Source: Glandiceps talaboti
Taxonomy: Eukaryota > Hemichordata > Enteropneusta > Spengelidae
Direction: 5' to 3'
DNA length: 64,000 bases
Assembly: GCF_964340395.1 (NCBI RefSeq)
Contig: NC_135570.1
Coordinates: 15,996,322 to 16,060,321, forward strand
Within the stretch, counting starts at the first letter, position 1. The number at the start of each line of letters is the position of its first letter. Shown piece after piece: positions 44,401 through 59,400 of the stretch. The position numbers and the translations under genes are program-made. The notes below the pieces were generated by a model. That model worked only from the letters and a program-made list of their open reading frames with translations. It searched no databases and had not been told where the DNA came from.

Positions 44401-47400
44401 CACATATGAACATACAGGATTTCACCAGAATAAACACATATGAACATACAGGATTTCACCAGAATAAACACATATGAACATACAGGATTTCACCAGAATA
44501 AATACATATGAACATACATGACTTCACCAGAATAAACACATATGAACATACAGGACTTCACCAGAATAAACACATATGAACATACAGGATTTCAGCAGAA
44601 TAAACACATATGAACATACAGGACTTCACCAGAATAAACACATATGAACATACAGGACTTCACCAGAATAAACACATATGAACATACAGGATTTCACCAG
44701 AATAAACACATATGAACATACAGGATTTCACCAGAATAAACACATATGAACATACAGGACTTCACCAGAATAAACACAGGACTTCACCAGAATAAACACA
44801 TACGAACAAACAGGACTTCACCAAAATAAACACATATGAAGACATCTAAAGAAGGTTAGATGGTTTGATTCTGATGTGTAAGAATGTAGAGGTGTCATAA
44901 AAAAAGTTTATAGCCCGACTCCATTGGCTTACACACTGGAGTCATTTCAATAAGTGTGTCCATTTTCAAATCATAATAAAGTGTTGGACTTTCTCTGCAT
45001 GGTGTCATAAGTAGATCAAGTCAAGGCCACTCTAATTAGACACTCAAGCTTACTTAAGCAGTTGACTGAATACAAAATGTATATATTAACAACTTAATAA
45101 TAGATACAGTCCTAAATACCATAATTATGCACTCATGTATGTATAGGGTTATTATGTTTATTTGAAATAAAGGCCCCTTGAAAAAATATAACTGTGTTCA
45201 TGAGATTTCATAATAGAATTATGCTTTTTTGCATTCATTTGCATATCATTTGTATACAGGTCTTGCAATTATGTTTTCAGCATTGCACTGCAGTGTAAAT
45301 ACCACTAGAATGTGTGTGCAAATTGATGCATTGCTTAGATCACTGGGTATAGTTTATATATGCAAACCAGATCACCATTTAATCATAAAATACTAACTGG
45401 TACTTACTCTCTCTTGAAAGTAAAATCTCTTTTCATTTTTCAAATGTTCAAAGAATGCTTTTAAGTCCCCTTTGAAGTGAACACTTTTCATCAGCTATGG
45501 AAGAAAAGAAAATAGAAAACAAATGTACAATTATATTTTGCTATGTTTTTTTTTTTACATTATCCATGCCCTTCTTTCCACACCCTATCCAGCATCCTCC
45601 CCTCTGGAATATTGTAACATCTCTGAGTTTGACATTTACACACAAATCGTAACCTAAATCTAGCATCATCTCAAAATTGTTTATTCATGTTATCGTCCAC
45701 TAAAAATCATACAACATCTCTGAGTTTGATGATTGCCAAACCAGTCAAATGTTATACCCATCTTTGATTGATTTCCACCCAAAGACTTCATTTAACCTGG
45801 ACCAGTGTTTAACTCCATCAGTCAATTCATCTGTGTTTCAAGTATTTCTGACTTTACCAGTGTTCATTCTTAGGATGTCATGATTAAGGGGCATGTGGGT
45901 CTCTTCCATTAAAAATAACGGATCATTTTGTGCCATTTTCCTGTTTGAACCACATAAATCATTTTGTAAAAATTGTAATTCCTTGCTTTCACTTTTATAG
46001 ATCGAACTGATGACCATGGAGGTATCAGGGGATCATTACCATCAGACGTCTACTAACTACATGAACTATGTGACCTTTGGCCTGAATTTAATACTAGGTG
46101 TCCACAAATCATAGGTACCGACAGAGAGTAGTATGTGGAAATAGCCAATCATAGGATGCGATGCACAGATCTTACACTTCCCCATAGGACAATGGTTATT
46201 AGCATGTTTGACCTGGTAATTGTATTAGAAGTACCATCAACAGAAGTAGATTTCAAATTATGCAATCTCCATGATCTCAAAACTGGATCCTGGAGTCACT
46301 GAATGGGCATTCTCCTTCAAAACATAATATTTTCAATACAATTTTGGGATTTTTGTGTTAGAAGTGACTTCAAAGTAAAATAAAGGTAGCAATGCAGACA
46401 TCGTAAACAATTTCCAACATGGCCCTATGGCTGCATTGATCAGATTTACTGGCGCCTTTTATACAAAATACATGCTAATTCTGTGATCTTGAATGAACAC
46501 TGTTTACGTACCTTGTCCATATTGTTTCTTATTCTATTAACTTCACTAAGTCCAATATCAAACACCTCCTTTGGTGTTAAATCACATGTTATATGGAACT
46601 TGAGTGCTTCCTCATAGTACACCTTGCCATTGGGTAGTAAACCACAACCAATCTCTTGTCTTGTATTTGGTTGGTATTCCTGTAACAGCAAACAAAGTCA
46701 CTCAGCTTTCATGCATCAGACATTACGTCAGTTGTGTTACCATGACAATAACTCATTTTCATATATTTAGCATTAGAAATAATTATACTGTTTGGCAATA
46801 ATGTCTTTTATCCCCTACGTTTAATATACTGCAATGTTGATACCAATGACATATCAACAGTGAACAAGTCAATTAAGTGAATAGTGTAAATTATTTAAGC
46901 AATACATGTTATCTCTACAAATCAAATGAAAGTAACACACTTCAAACATCATACTTACATCTTTTAAGAAAGTAATTAATGTCTTATATGATCCTTGTAG
47001 TTTGTCTCTGATTTCTTGAATTCCAAGCTGACATAGTTCTTCTTTCCTGTAGTCAATACAGTCAACAACATGTAAGTCTTTGTGTAGCTGATACAATGTT
47101 ACTAAGTCTTCCTGTAGCCAATACAATGTTACTAAGTCTTCCTGTAGCCAATACAATGTTACTAAGTCTTCCTGTAGTCAATACAATGTTACTAAGTCTT
47201 CGTGTAGTCAATACAATGTTACTAAGTCTTCCTGTAGTCAATACAAGTTACTAAGTCTTCCTGTAGTCAATACAATGTTACTAAGTCTTCATGTAGTCAA
47301 TACAATTTTACTAAGTCTGCCTGTAGCCAATACAATGTTACTAAGTCTTCCTGTAGTCAATACAATGTTACTAAGTCTTCCTGTAGTCAATACAATGTTA

Positions 47401-50400
47401 CTAAGTCTTCCTGTAGTCAATACAATGTTACTAAGTCTTCCTGTAGTCAATACAATGTTACTAAGTCTTCGTGTAGTCAATACAATGTTACTAAGTCTTC
47501 CTGTAGTCAATACAATGTTACTAAGTCTTCCTGTAGCCAATACAATGATACTAAGTCTTCATGTAATCAATACAATGTTACTAAGTCTTCATGTAGTCAT
47601 TACAATGTTACTGAGTCTTCCTGTAGTCAATACAATGTTACTAAGTCTTCCTGTAGCCAATACAATGTTACTAAGTCTTCCTGTAGTCAATACAATGTTA
47701 CTAAGTCTTCCTGTAGCCAATACAATGTTACTAAGTCTTCCTGTAGTCAATACAAGTTACTAAGTCTTCCTGTAGTCAATACAATGTTACTAAGTCTTCA
47801 TGTAGTCAATACAATGTTACTAAGTCTTCATGTAGTCAATACAATGTTACAAAGTCTTCCTGTAGTCAATACAATGTTACTAAGTCTTCCTGTAGTCAAT
47901 ACAATGTTACTAAGTCTTCCTGTAGTCAATACAATGTTACAAAGTCTTCCTGTAGTCAATACAATGTTACTAAGTCTTCCTGTAGTCAATACAATGTTAC
48001 AAAGTCTTCCTGTAGTCAATACAATGTTACTAAGTCTTCCTGTAGTCAATACAATGTTACTAAGTCTTCCTGTAGTCATTACAATGTTACTAAGTCTTCC
48101 TGTAGTCAATACAATGTTACTAAGTCTTCCTGTAGTCATTACAATGTTACTAAGTCTTCCTGTAGTCAATACAATGTTACTAAGTCTTCATGTAGCCAAT
48201 ACAATGTTACTAAGTCTTCCTGAAGCCAATACAATGTTACTAAGTCTTCCTGTAGTCAATACAATGTTACTAAGTCTTCCTGTAGCCAATACAATGTTAC
48301 TAAGTCTTCCTGTAGCCAATACAATGTTACTAAGTCTTCCTGTAGTCAACACAATGTTACTAAGTCTTCGTGTAGTCAATACAATGTTACTAAGTCTTCG
48401 TGTAGTCAATACAATGTTACTAAGTCTTCGTGTAGTCAATACAATGTTACTAAGTCTTCCTGTAGTCAATACAATGTTACTAAGTCTTCGTGTAGTCAAT
48501 ACAATGTTACTAAGTCTTCGTGTAGTCAATACAATGTTTCTAAGTCTTCGTGTGAAAATACTACATACCTTTCAGGTGAAATACAAGATAAGTCATGTAT
48601 CTTTTGGAATGGTTTATAAAACTTTGTATCCTGTGGAGCCACTTCTAAAATAATTCCAATGTCCTTAATAATTAATTCCTTTAAATGTGAAAATAAAAAA
48701 AATTGCCAGATAGAAAATGAATGCCTCTCATAGGCTTGATTTTGAGTATTGCTGACAATCAATAAACAGTTTATTTTAAGTCAAATTTGAGATATCTACA
48801 ATCCTAACATATGACTGGCCACACTATCAACTACTACATCTAAACTTTAGGGACACTACACATTATTGATATTTTTAGTGAAAGAAAATCTGAAGCTTTT
48901 GTCCACACCCATGGATTTGTTGACCAGTATGACTCTTGACTGGAAACATATGATGACGTGAAAGTTGAAAACAGTCCCTGACCTGATATTGTTCACTTTC
49001 TTTACACCACGTTCAAACCAACACTGTTCCTTGTCAAGTACTAGTGAATTCAAGTCTGGGTATAGCTTGACCAATCAGAGAACTGTTTTGAATAAATGCT
49101 GAGAATGTTCTGAGAAGCTTCTGATTGGTCAATCTGTTTCTCTTTTTGTTAACTTGAATGTGGTATTTCAAGGACTGAATATACATGCACATTAGAAATA
49201 TTCTGATCTTGCAAGGACAGATATGTTTAGCAGATTGGTTCTACAGAAAACTTAAGATGTGTATCCTGTTTCAAGTAAGCTTCTGGTAGATATATGCTAT
49301 AGTGTTGACTGAACTTACCATAGGTAATCAGTGTTAACTTACCATAGGTAATCAGTGTTAACTTACCATAGGTAATTAGTGTTAACTTACCATAGGTAAT
49401 CAGTGTTAACTTACCATAGCTAATCAGTGTTAACTTACCATAGGTAATCAGTGTTAACTTACCATAGGTAATCAGTGTTAACTTACCATAGGTAATCAGT
49501 GTTAACTTGCCATAGGTATTCAGTGTTAACTTACCATAGGTATTCAGTGTTAACTTACCATAGCTAATTAGTGTTAACTTACCATAGGTATTCAGTGTTA
49601 ACTTACCATAGCTAATTAGTGTTAACTTACCATAGCTATCCAGTGTTAACTTACCATAGCTAATTAGTGTTAACTTACCATAGCTATCCAGTGTTAACTT
49701 ACCATAAGTATGTATTATATCTGAGTTACTAGGAATTTGTTTCAACAGAAAACGTATCGTGGGTATTTAGAGTGACTTATCAGCATTTTAGTTCTGCAGA
49801 ATACTTACCATGGTTATTTGGTGTTGAGTTATTCCTTCATTTATTCCTTGTCTTAAAATACTAATGACATCATCAACCTGATATGGTAACAAAGATAAGA
49901 GGTAGTTATATATACCAATCTATTATACCGAACAAAATCCTTTTACAACTGTTACAATATCAATGTGTCAGTGAGGGCAAATACACAATCATATAGTGTT
50001 GTAAGGGTTTTCCCTGTATAGTGTTGTAAGGGTTTTCCCTGTATAGTGTTGTAAGGGTTTTCCCTGTATAGTGTTGTAAGGGTTTCCCTGTATAGTGTTG
50101 TAAGGGTTTTCCCTGTATAGTGTTGTAAGGGTTTCCCTGTATAGTGTTGTAAGGGGTTTCCCTGTATAGTGTTGTAAGGGTTTCCCTGTATAGTGTTGTA
50201 AGGGTTTTCCCTGTACAGTGTTGTAAGGGTTTTTCCCTGTATAGTGTTGTAAGGGTTCTCCCCATTTAGTACTGTAAGGGTTCTCCATGTATGTACAGTG
50301 CTGTAAGGGTTTTCCCTGTATAGTGTTGTAAGGATTCTCCCCATACAGTGCTGTAAGGGTTCTCCCTGTACAGTGTTGTAAGGGTTCTCCTCATATAGTG

Positions 50401-53400
50401 CTGTAAGGGTTCTCCCCATACAGCGTTGTAAGGGTTCTCCCCATATAGTGCTGTTAGGATTCTCCTTGTATAATGCTATGAAGGTTCTCCCTGTATAGTG
50501 GTGTAGAAGTTCTCCCCATATACAAATGTAGTGCTGTAAAGGTATTCCCGACAGTGCTGTAAGGGTACTCCCCGTACAGAGCTGTAAGATTCTCTCTGTG
50601 TAGTACTGTTCTATCAGGGTTCTCCCCATAAAGTGTTACTCCATCAGGGTTCTCCATGTAGTGCTATTCTATCAGGGTTCTCCATGTAGTGCTGTTCTAT
50701 CAGGGTTCACCCCATGTTGCACTCTTCTATCAGGGTTCTCGATGTTTTCCCCACGTAGTACTGTTCTATCAGGGTTCTCCGTGTCATAACTGTTCTATCA
50801 AGATTCTTCCTGTGTTCTACTATTCTATCTGGGTTCTCCCCATGTAGTACTATTGTATCGGGGTTCTCTCCATGTAGTGCTGTTTTATCTGGGTTCTCCC
50901 CACGTAGTGCTGTTTTATCTGGGTTCTCCCCACGTAGTGCTGTTTTATCTGGGTTCTCTCCATGTAGTGCTGTTTTATCTGGGTTCTCCCCACATAGTAC
51001 TATTTTATCTGGGTTCTCTCCATGTAGTACTGCTCTATCAGGGTTCTTCCATATATAGTACTATTTTATCAGGGTTCTCCCCACGTATTCTGTTCAATCC
51101 CTGTATCAATGTTCTCCCCATGTAGTACTGGTTTACCAATGGGTTCTCACTCTGCAGTACTGGTTTACCAATGGGTTCTCACTCTGTAGTACTGGTTTAC
51201 CAATGGGTTCTCACTCTGTAGTACTGGTTTACCAATGGGTTCTCACTCTGTAGTACTGGTTTACCAATGGGTTCTCACTCTGTAGTACTGGTTTACCAAT
51301 GGGTTCTCACTCTGTAGTACTGTTTTACCAATGGGTTCTCACTCTGTAGTACTGTTTTACCAATGGGTTCTCACTCTGTAGTACTGTTTTACCAATGGGT
51401 TCTCACTCTGTAGTGCTGGTTTACCAATGGGTTCTCACTCTGTAGTACTGTTTTACCAATGGGTTCTCACTCTGTAGTACTGTTTTACCAATGGGTTCTC
51501 ACTCTGTAGTACTGGTTTACCAATGGGTTCTCACTCTGTAGTACTGTTTTACCAATGGGTTCTCACTCTGTAGTGCTGGTTTACCAATGGGTTCTCACTC
51601 TGCAGTACTGGTTTACCAATGGGTTCTCACTCTGTAGTACTGGTTTACCAATGGGTTCTCACTCTGTAGTACTGTTTTACCAATGGGTTCTCACTCTGTA
51701 GTGCTGGTTTACCAATGGGTTCTCACTCTGTAGTGCTGATTTACCAATGGGTTCTCACTCTGTAGTACTGTTTTACCAATGGGTTCTCACTCTGTAGTAC
51801 TGTTTTACCAATGGGTTCTCACTCTGTAGTACTGTTTTACCAATGGGTTCTCACTCTGTAGTGCTGTTTTACCAATGGGTTCTCACTCTGTAGTGCTGAT
51901 TTACCAATGGGTTCTCACTCTGCAGTACTGTTTTACCAATGGGTTCTCACTCTGTAGTACTGTTTTACCAATGGGTTCTCACTCTGTAGTACTGTTTTAC
52001 CAATGGGTTCTCACTCTGTAGTACTGTTTTACCAATGGGTTCTCACTCTGCAGTACTGTTTTACCAATGGGTTCTCACTCTGTAGTACTGTTTTACCAAT
52101 GGGTTCTCACTCTGTAGTACTGTTTTACCAATGGGTTCTCACTCTGCAGTACTGGTTTACCAATGGGTTCTCACTCTGCAGTACTGTTTTACCAATGGGT
52201 TCTCACTCTGTAGTACTGTTTTACCAATGGGTTCTCACTCTGTAGTACTGTTTTACCAATGGGTTCTCACTCTGTAGTGCTGGTTTACCAATGGGTTCTC
52301 ACTCTGTAGTGCTGGTTTACCAATGGGTTCTCACTCTGTAGTGCTGGTTTACCAATGGGGTCTTACTCTGCAGTACTGTTTTACCAATGGGTTCTCACTC
52401 TGTAGTACTGGTTTACCAATGGGTTCTCACTCTGTAGTGCTGGTTTACCAATGGGGTCTTACTCTGCAGTACTGTTTTACCAATGGGTTCTCACTCTGTA
52501 GTGCTGGTTTACCAATGGGTTCTCACTCTGTAGTACTGGTTTACCAATGGGTTCTTACTCTGTAGTGCTGGTTTACCAATGGGTTCTTACTCTGCAGTAC
52601 TGGTTTACCAATGGGTTCTCACTCTGTAGTGCTGTTTTACCAATGGGTTCTCACTCTGTAGTACTGTTTTACCAATGGGTTCTCACTCTGTAGTACTGGT
52701 TTACCAATGGGTTCTCACTCTGTAGTACTGTTTTACCAATGGGGTCTTACTCTGTAGTATTGGTTGACCAATGGGTTCTTACTCTGCAGTACTGTTTTAC
52801 CAATGGGTTCTCACTCTGCAGTACTGGTTTACCAATGGGTTCTCACTCTGTAGTGCTGGTTTACCAATGGGTTCTCACTCTGCAGTACTGGTTTACCAAT
52901 GGGTTCTCACTCTGCAGTACTGGTTTACCAATGGGTTCTCACTCTGTAGTACTGTTTTACCAATGGGTTCTCACTCTGTAGTACTGTTTTACCAATGGGT
53001 TCTTACTCTGCAGTACTGTTTTACCAATGGGTTCTCACTCTGCAGTACTGGTTTACCAATGGGTTCTTACTCTGCAGTACTGGTTTACCAATGGGTTCTT
53101 ACTCTGTAGTACTGGTTTACCAATGGGTTCTTACTCTGCAGTACTGGTTTACCAATGGGTTCTTACTCTGCAGTACTGGTTTACCAATGGGTTCTTACTC
53201 TGCAGTACTGGTTTACCAATGGGTTCTTACTCTGCAGTACTGTTTTACCAATGGGTTCTCACTCTGTAGTACTGGTTTACCAATGGGTTCTCACTCTGCA
53301 GTACTGGTTTACCAATGGGTTCTCACTCTGTAGTACTGGTTTACCAATGGGTTCTCACTCTGTAGTACTGGTTTACCAATGGGTTCTCACTCTGCAGTAC

Positions 53401-56400
53401 TGTTTTACCAATGGGTTCTCACTCTGTAGTACTGGTTTACCAATGGGTTCTCACTCTGCAGTACTGGTTTACCAATGGGTTCTCACTCTGCAGTACTGTT
53501 TTACCAATGGGTTCTCACTCTGCAGTACTGTTTTACCAATGGGTTCTCACTCTGTAGTACTGTTTTACCAATGGGTTCTCACTCTGCAGTACTGTTTTAC
53601 CAATGGGTTCTCACTCTGTAGTACTGGTTTACCAATGGGTTCTCACTCTGCAGTACTGTTTTACCAATGGGTTCTCACTCTGTAGTACTGGTTTACCAAT
53701 GGGTTCTCACTCTGCAGTACTGGTTTACCAATGGGTTCTCACTCTGTAGTACTGGTTTACCAATGGGTTCTCACTCTGTAGTACTGGTTTACCAATGGGT
53801 TCTCACTCTGCAGTACTGGTTTACCAATGGGTTCTCACTCTGCAGTACTGGTTTACCAATGGGTTCTTACTCTGCAGTACTGGTTTACCAATGGGTTCTC
53901 ACTCTGTAGTGCTGGTTTACCAATGGGTTCTCACTCTGCAGTACTGGTTTACCAATGGGTTCTCACTCTGTAGTACTGGTTTACCAATGGGTTCTCACTC
54001 TGCAGTACTGTTTTACCAATGGGTTCTCACTCTGTAGTACTGTTTTACCAATGGGTTCTTACTCTGCAGTACTGGTTTACCAATGGGTTCTTACTCTGCA
54101 GTACTGGTTTACCAATGGGTTCTTACTCTGCAGTACTGGTTTACCAATGGGTTCTTACTCTGCAGTACTGGTTTACCAATGGGTTCTCACTCTGCAGTAC
54201 TGGTTTACCAATGGGTTCTTACTCTGCAGTACTGGTTTACCAATGGGTTCTTACTCTGCAGTACTGGTTTACCAATGGGTTCTTACTCTGCAGTACTGTT
54301 TTACCAATGGGTTCTCACTCTGTAGTACTGGTTTACCAATGGGTTCTCACTCTGCAGTACTGGTTTACCAATGGGTTCTCACTCTGTAGTACTGGTTTAC
54401 CAATGGGTTCTCACTCTGTAGTACTGGTTTACCAATGGGTTCTCACTCTGCAGTACTGGTTTACCAATGGGTTCTTACTCTGCAGTGCTGGTTTACCAAT
54501 GGGTTCTCACTCTGCAGTACTGTTTTACCAATGGGTTCTTACTCTGCAGTACTGGTTTACCAATGGGTTCTTACTCTGCAGTACTGTTTTACCAATGGGT
54601 TCTCACTCTGTAGTACTGGTTTACCAATGGGTTCTCACTCTGCAGTACTGGTTTACCAATGGGTTCTCACTCTGTAGTACTGGTTTACCAATGGGTTCTC
54701 ACTCTGTAGTACTGGTTTACCAATGGGTTCTCACTCTGCAGTACTGGTTTACCAATGGGTTCTTACTCTGCAGTGCTGGTTTACCAATGGGTTCTCACTC
54801 TGCAGTACTGTTTTACCAATGGGTTCTTACTCTGCAGTACTGGTTTACCAATGGGTTCTTACTCTGTAGTACTGGTTTACCAATGGGTTCTCACTCTGTA
54901 GTACTGTTTTACCAATGGGTTCTCACTCTGTAGTACTGGTTTACCAATGGGTTCTTACTCTGCAGTACTGGTTTACCAATGGGTTCTTACTCTGCAGTAC
55001 TGGTTTACCAATGGGTTCTTACTCTGCAGTACTGGTTTACCAATGGGTTCTCACTCTGTAGTACTGGTTTACCAATGGGTTCTCACTCTGTAGTACTGGT
55101 TTACCAATGGGTTCTCACTCTGTAGTACTGGTTTACCAATGGGTTCTTACTCTGCAGTACTGGTTTACCAATGGGTTCTTACTCTGCAGTACTGGTTTAC
55201 CAATGGGTTCTCACTCTGTAGTACTGGTTTACCAATGGGTTCTTACTCTGCAGTACTGGTTTACCAATGGGTTCTTACTCTGCAGTACTGGTTTACCAAT
55301 GGGTTCTTACTCTGCAGTACTGGTTTACCAATGGGTTCTCACTCTGTAGTACTGGTTTACCAATGGGTTCTTACTCTGCAGTACTGGTTTACCAATGGGT
55401 TCTTACTCTGCAGTACTGGTTTACCAATGGGTTCTTACTCTGCAGTACTGTTTTACCAATGGGTTCTCACTCTGTAGTACTGGTTTACCAATGGGTTCTC
55501 ACTCTGCAGTACTGGTTTACCAATGGGTTCTCACTCTGTAGTACTGGTTTACCAATGGGTTCTCACTCTGTAGTACTGGTTTACCAATGGGTTCTCACTC
55601 TGCAGTACTGGTTTACCAATGGGTTCTTACTCTGCAGTGCTGGTTTACCAATGGGTTCTCACTCTGCAGTACTGTTTTACCAATGGGTTCTTACTCTGCA
55701 GTACTGGTTTACCAATGGGTTCTTACTCTGCAGTACTGTTTTACCAATGGGTTCTCACTCTGTAGTACTGGTTTACCAATGGGTTCTCACTCTGCAGTAC
55801 TGGTTTACCAATGGGTTCTCACTCTGTAGTACTGGTTTACCAATGGGTTCTCACTCTGTAGTACTGGTTTACCAATGGGTTCTCACTCTGCAGTACTGGT
55901 TTACCAATGGGTTCTTACTCTGCAGTGCTGGTTTACCAATGGGTTCTCACTCTGCAGTACTGTTTTACCAATGGGTTCTTACTCTGCAGTACTGGTTTAC
56001 CAATGGGTTCTTACTCTGTAGTACTGGTTTACCAATGGGTTCTCACTCTGTAGTACTGTTTTACCAATGGGTTCTCACTCTGTAGTACTGGTTTACCAAT
56101 GGGTTCTTACTCTGCAGTACTGGTTTACCAATGGGTTCTTACTCTGCAGTACTGGTTTACCAATGGGTTCTTACTCTGCAGTACTGGTTTACCAATGGGT
56201 TCTCACTCTGTAGTACTGGTTTACCAATGGGTTCTCACTCTGTAGTACTGGTTTACCAATGGGTTCTCACTCTGTAGTACTGGTTTACCAATGGGTTCTT
56301 ACTCTGCAGTACTGGTTTACCAATGGGTTCTTACTCTGCAGTACTGGTTTACCAATGGGTTCTCACTCTGTAGTACTGTTTTACCAATGGGTTCTCACTC

Positions 56401-59400
56401 TGCAGTACTGGTTTACCAATGGGTTCTCACTCTGTAGTACTGGTTTACCAATGGGTTCTTACTCTGCAGTACTGGTTTACCAATGGGTTCTCACTCTGCA
56501 GTACTGGTTTACCAATGGGTTCTCACTCTGTAGTACTGGTTTACCAATGGGTTCTTACTCTGTAGTACTGGTTTACCAATGGGTTCTCACTCTGTAGTAC
56601 TGGTTTACCAATGGGTTCTTACTCTGTAGTACTGGTTTACCAATGGGTTCTCACTCTGCAGTACTGGTTTACCAATGGGTTCTCACTCTGTAGTACTGGT
56701 TTACCAATGGGTTCTTACTCTGTAGTACTGGTTTACCAATGGGTTCTCACTCTGTAGTACTGTTTTACCATTGGGTTCTCACTCTGTAGTACTGTTTTAC
56801 CAATGGGTTCTTACTCTGTAGTACTGTTTTACCAATGGGTTCTCACTCTGTAGTACTGTTTTACCAATGGGTTCTTACTCTGCAGTACTGTTTTACCAAT
56901 GGGTTCTCACTCTGCAGTACTGGTTTACCAATGGGTTCTTACTCTGCAGTACTGTTTTACCAATGGGTTCTCACTCTGTAGTGCTGGTTTACCAATGGGT
57001 TCTTACTCTGCAGTACTGGTTTACCAATGGGTTCTCACTCTGCAGTACTGGTTTACCAATGGGTTCTCACTCTGTAGTGCTGGTTTACCAATGGGTTCTT
57101 ACTCTGCAGTACTGGTTTACCAATGGGTTCTCACTCTGTAGTGCTGGTTTACCAATGGGTTCTCACTCTGTAGTACTGTTTTACCAATGGGTTCTCACTC
57201 TGTAGTGCTGGTTTACCAATGGGTTCTTACTCTGTAGTGCTGGTTTACCAATGGGTTCTCACTCTGTAGTGCTGGTTTACCAATGGGTTCTTACTCTGTA
57301 GTGCTGGTTTACCAATGGGTTCTTACTCTGCAGTACTGTTTTACCAATGGGTTCTTACTCTGTAGTACTGGTTTACCAATGGGTTCTCACTCTGTAGTGC
57401 TGGTTTACCAATGGGTTCTTACTCTGTAGTGCTGGTTTACCAATGGGTTCTCACTCTGTAGTGCTGGTTTACCAATGGGTTCTTACTCTGTAGTGCTGGT
57501 TTACCAATGGGTTCTCACTCTGTAGTACTGTTTTACCAATGGGTTCTCACTCTGTAGTACTGTTTTACCAATGGGTTCTCACTCTGTAGTGCTGGTTTAC
57601 CAATGGGTTCTTACTCTGCAGTACTGGTTTACCAATGGGTTCTCACTCTGCAGTACTGGTTTACCAATGGGTTCTCACTCTGTAGTGCTGGTTTACCAAT
57701 GGGTTCTTACTCTGCAGTACTGTTTTACCAATGGGTTCTCACTCTGTAGTACTGGTTTACCAATGGGTTCTCACTCTGCAGTACTGGTTTACCAATGGGT
57801 TCTCACTCTGTAGTACTGGTTTACCAATGGGTTCTCACTCTGTAGTACTGGTTTACCAATGGGTTCTCACTCTGCAGTACTGGTTTACCAATGGGTTCTT
57901 ACTCTGCAGTGCTGGTTTACCAATGGGTTCTCACTCTGCAGTACTGTTTTACCAATGGGTTCTTACTCTGCAGTACTGGTTTACCAATGGGTTCTTACTC
58001 TGCAGTACTGTTTTACCAATGGGTTCTCACTCTGTAGTACTGGTTTACCAATGGGTTCTCACTCTGCAGTACTGGTTTACCAATGGGTTCTCACTCTGTA
58101 GTACTGGTTTACCAATGGGTTCTCACTCTGTAGTACTGGTTTACCAATGGGTTCTCACTCTGCAGTACTGGTTTACCAATGGGTTCTTACTCTGCAGTGC
58201 TGGTTTACCAATGGGTTCTCACTCTGCAGTACTGTTTTACCAATGGGTTCTTACTCTGCAGTACTGGTTTACCAATGGGTTCTTACTCTGTAGTACTGGT
58301 TTACCAATGGGTTCTCACTCTGTAGTACTGTTTTACCAATGGGTTCTCACTCTGTAGTACTGGTTTACCAATGGGTTCTTACTCTGCAGTACTGGTTTAC
58401 CAATGGGTTCTTACTCTGCAGTACTGGTTTACCAATGGGTTCTTACTCTGCAGTACTGGTTTACCAATGGGTTCTCACTCTGTAGTACTGGTTTACCAAT
58501 GGGTTCTCACTCTGTAGTACTGGTTTACCAATGGGTTCTCACTCTGTAGTACTGGTTTACCAATGGGTTCTTACTCTGCAGTACTGGTTTACCAATGGGT
58601 TCTTACTCTGCAGTACTGGTTTACCAATGGGTTCTCACTCTGTAGTACTGTTTTACCAATGGGTTCTCACTCTGCAGTACTGGTTTACCAATGGGTTCTC
58701 ACTCTGTAGTACTGGTTTACCAATGGGTTCTTACTCTGCAGTACTGTTTTACCAATGGGTTCTCACTCTGCAGTACTGGTTTACCAATGGGTTCTAACTC
58801 TGTAGTACTGGTTTACCAATGGGTTCTTACTCTGTAGTACTGGTTTACCAATGGGTTCTTACTCTGTAGTACTGGTTTACCAATGGGTTCTCACTCTGTA
58901 GTACTGGTTTACCAATGGGTTCTTACTCTGTAGTACTGGTTTACCAATGGGTTCTCACTCTGCAGTACTGGTTTACCAATGGGTTCTCACTCTGTAGTAC
59001 TGGTTTACCAATGGGTTCTTACTCTGTAGTACTGGTTTACCAATGGGTTCTCACTCTGTAGTACTGTTTTACCAATGGGTTCTCACTCTGTAGTACTGTT
59101 TTACCAATGGGTTCTTACTCTGTAGTACTGTTTTACCAATGGGTTCTCACTCTGTAGTACTGTTTTACCAATGGGTTCTTACTCTGCAGTACTGTTTTAC
59201 CAATGGGTTCTCACTCTGCAGTACTGGTTTACCAATGGGTTCTTACTCTGCAGTACTGTTTTACCAATGGGTTCTCACTCTGTAGTGCTGGTTTACCAAT
59301 GGGTTCTTACTCTGCAGTACTGGTTTACCAATGGGTTCTCACTCTGCAGTACTGGTTTACCAATGGGTTCTCACTCTGTAGTGCTGGTTTACCAATGGGT

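Noticed and set aside
42640-48553. CRISPR-like regular repeats
   Set aside because: The repeats are directly tandem without unique spacers, in an animal gene with spliced exons, and no cas genes exist.
47275-48653. Leu/Val-rich repeats resembling leucine-rich repeats
   Set aside because: The 10-residue period is the 30-bp minisatellite translated on the strand opposite to the gene; no LRR consensus.
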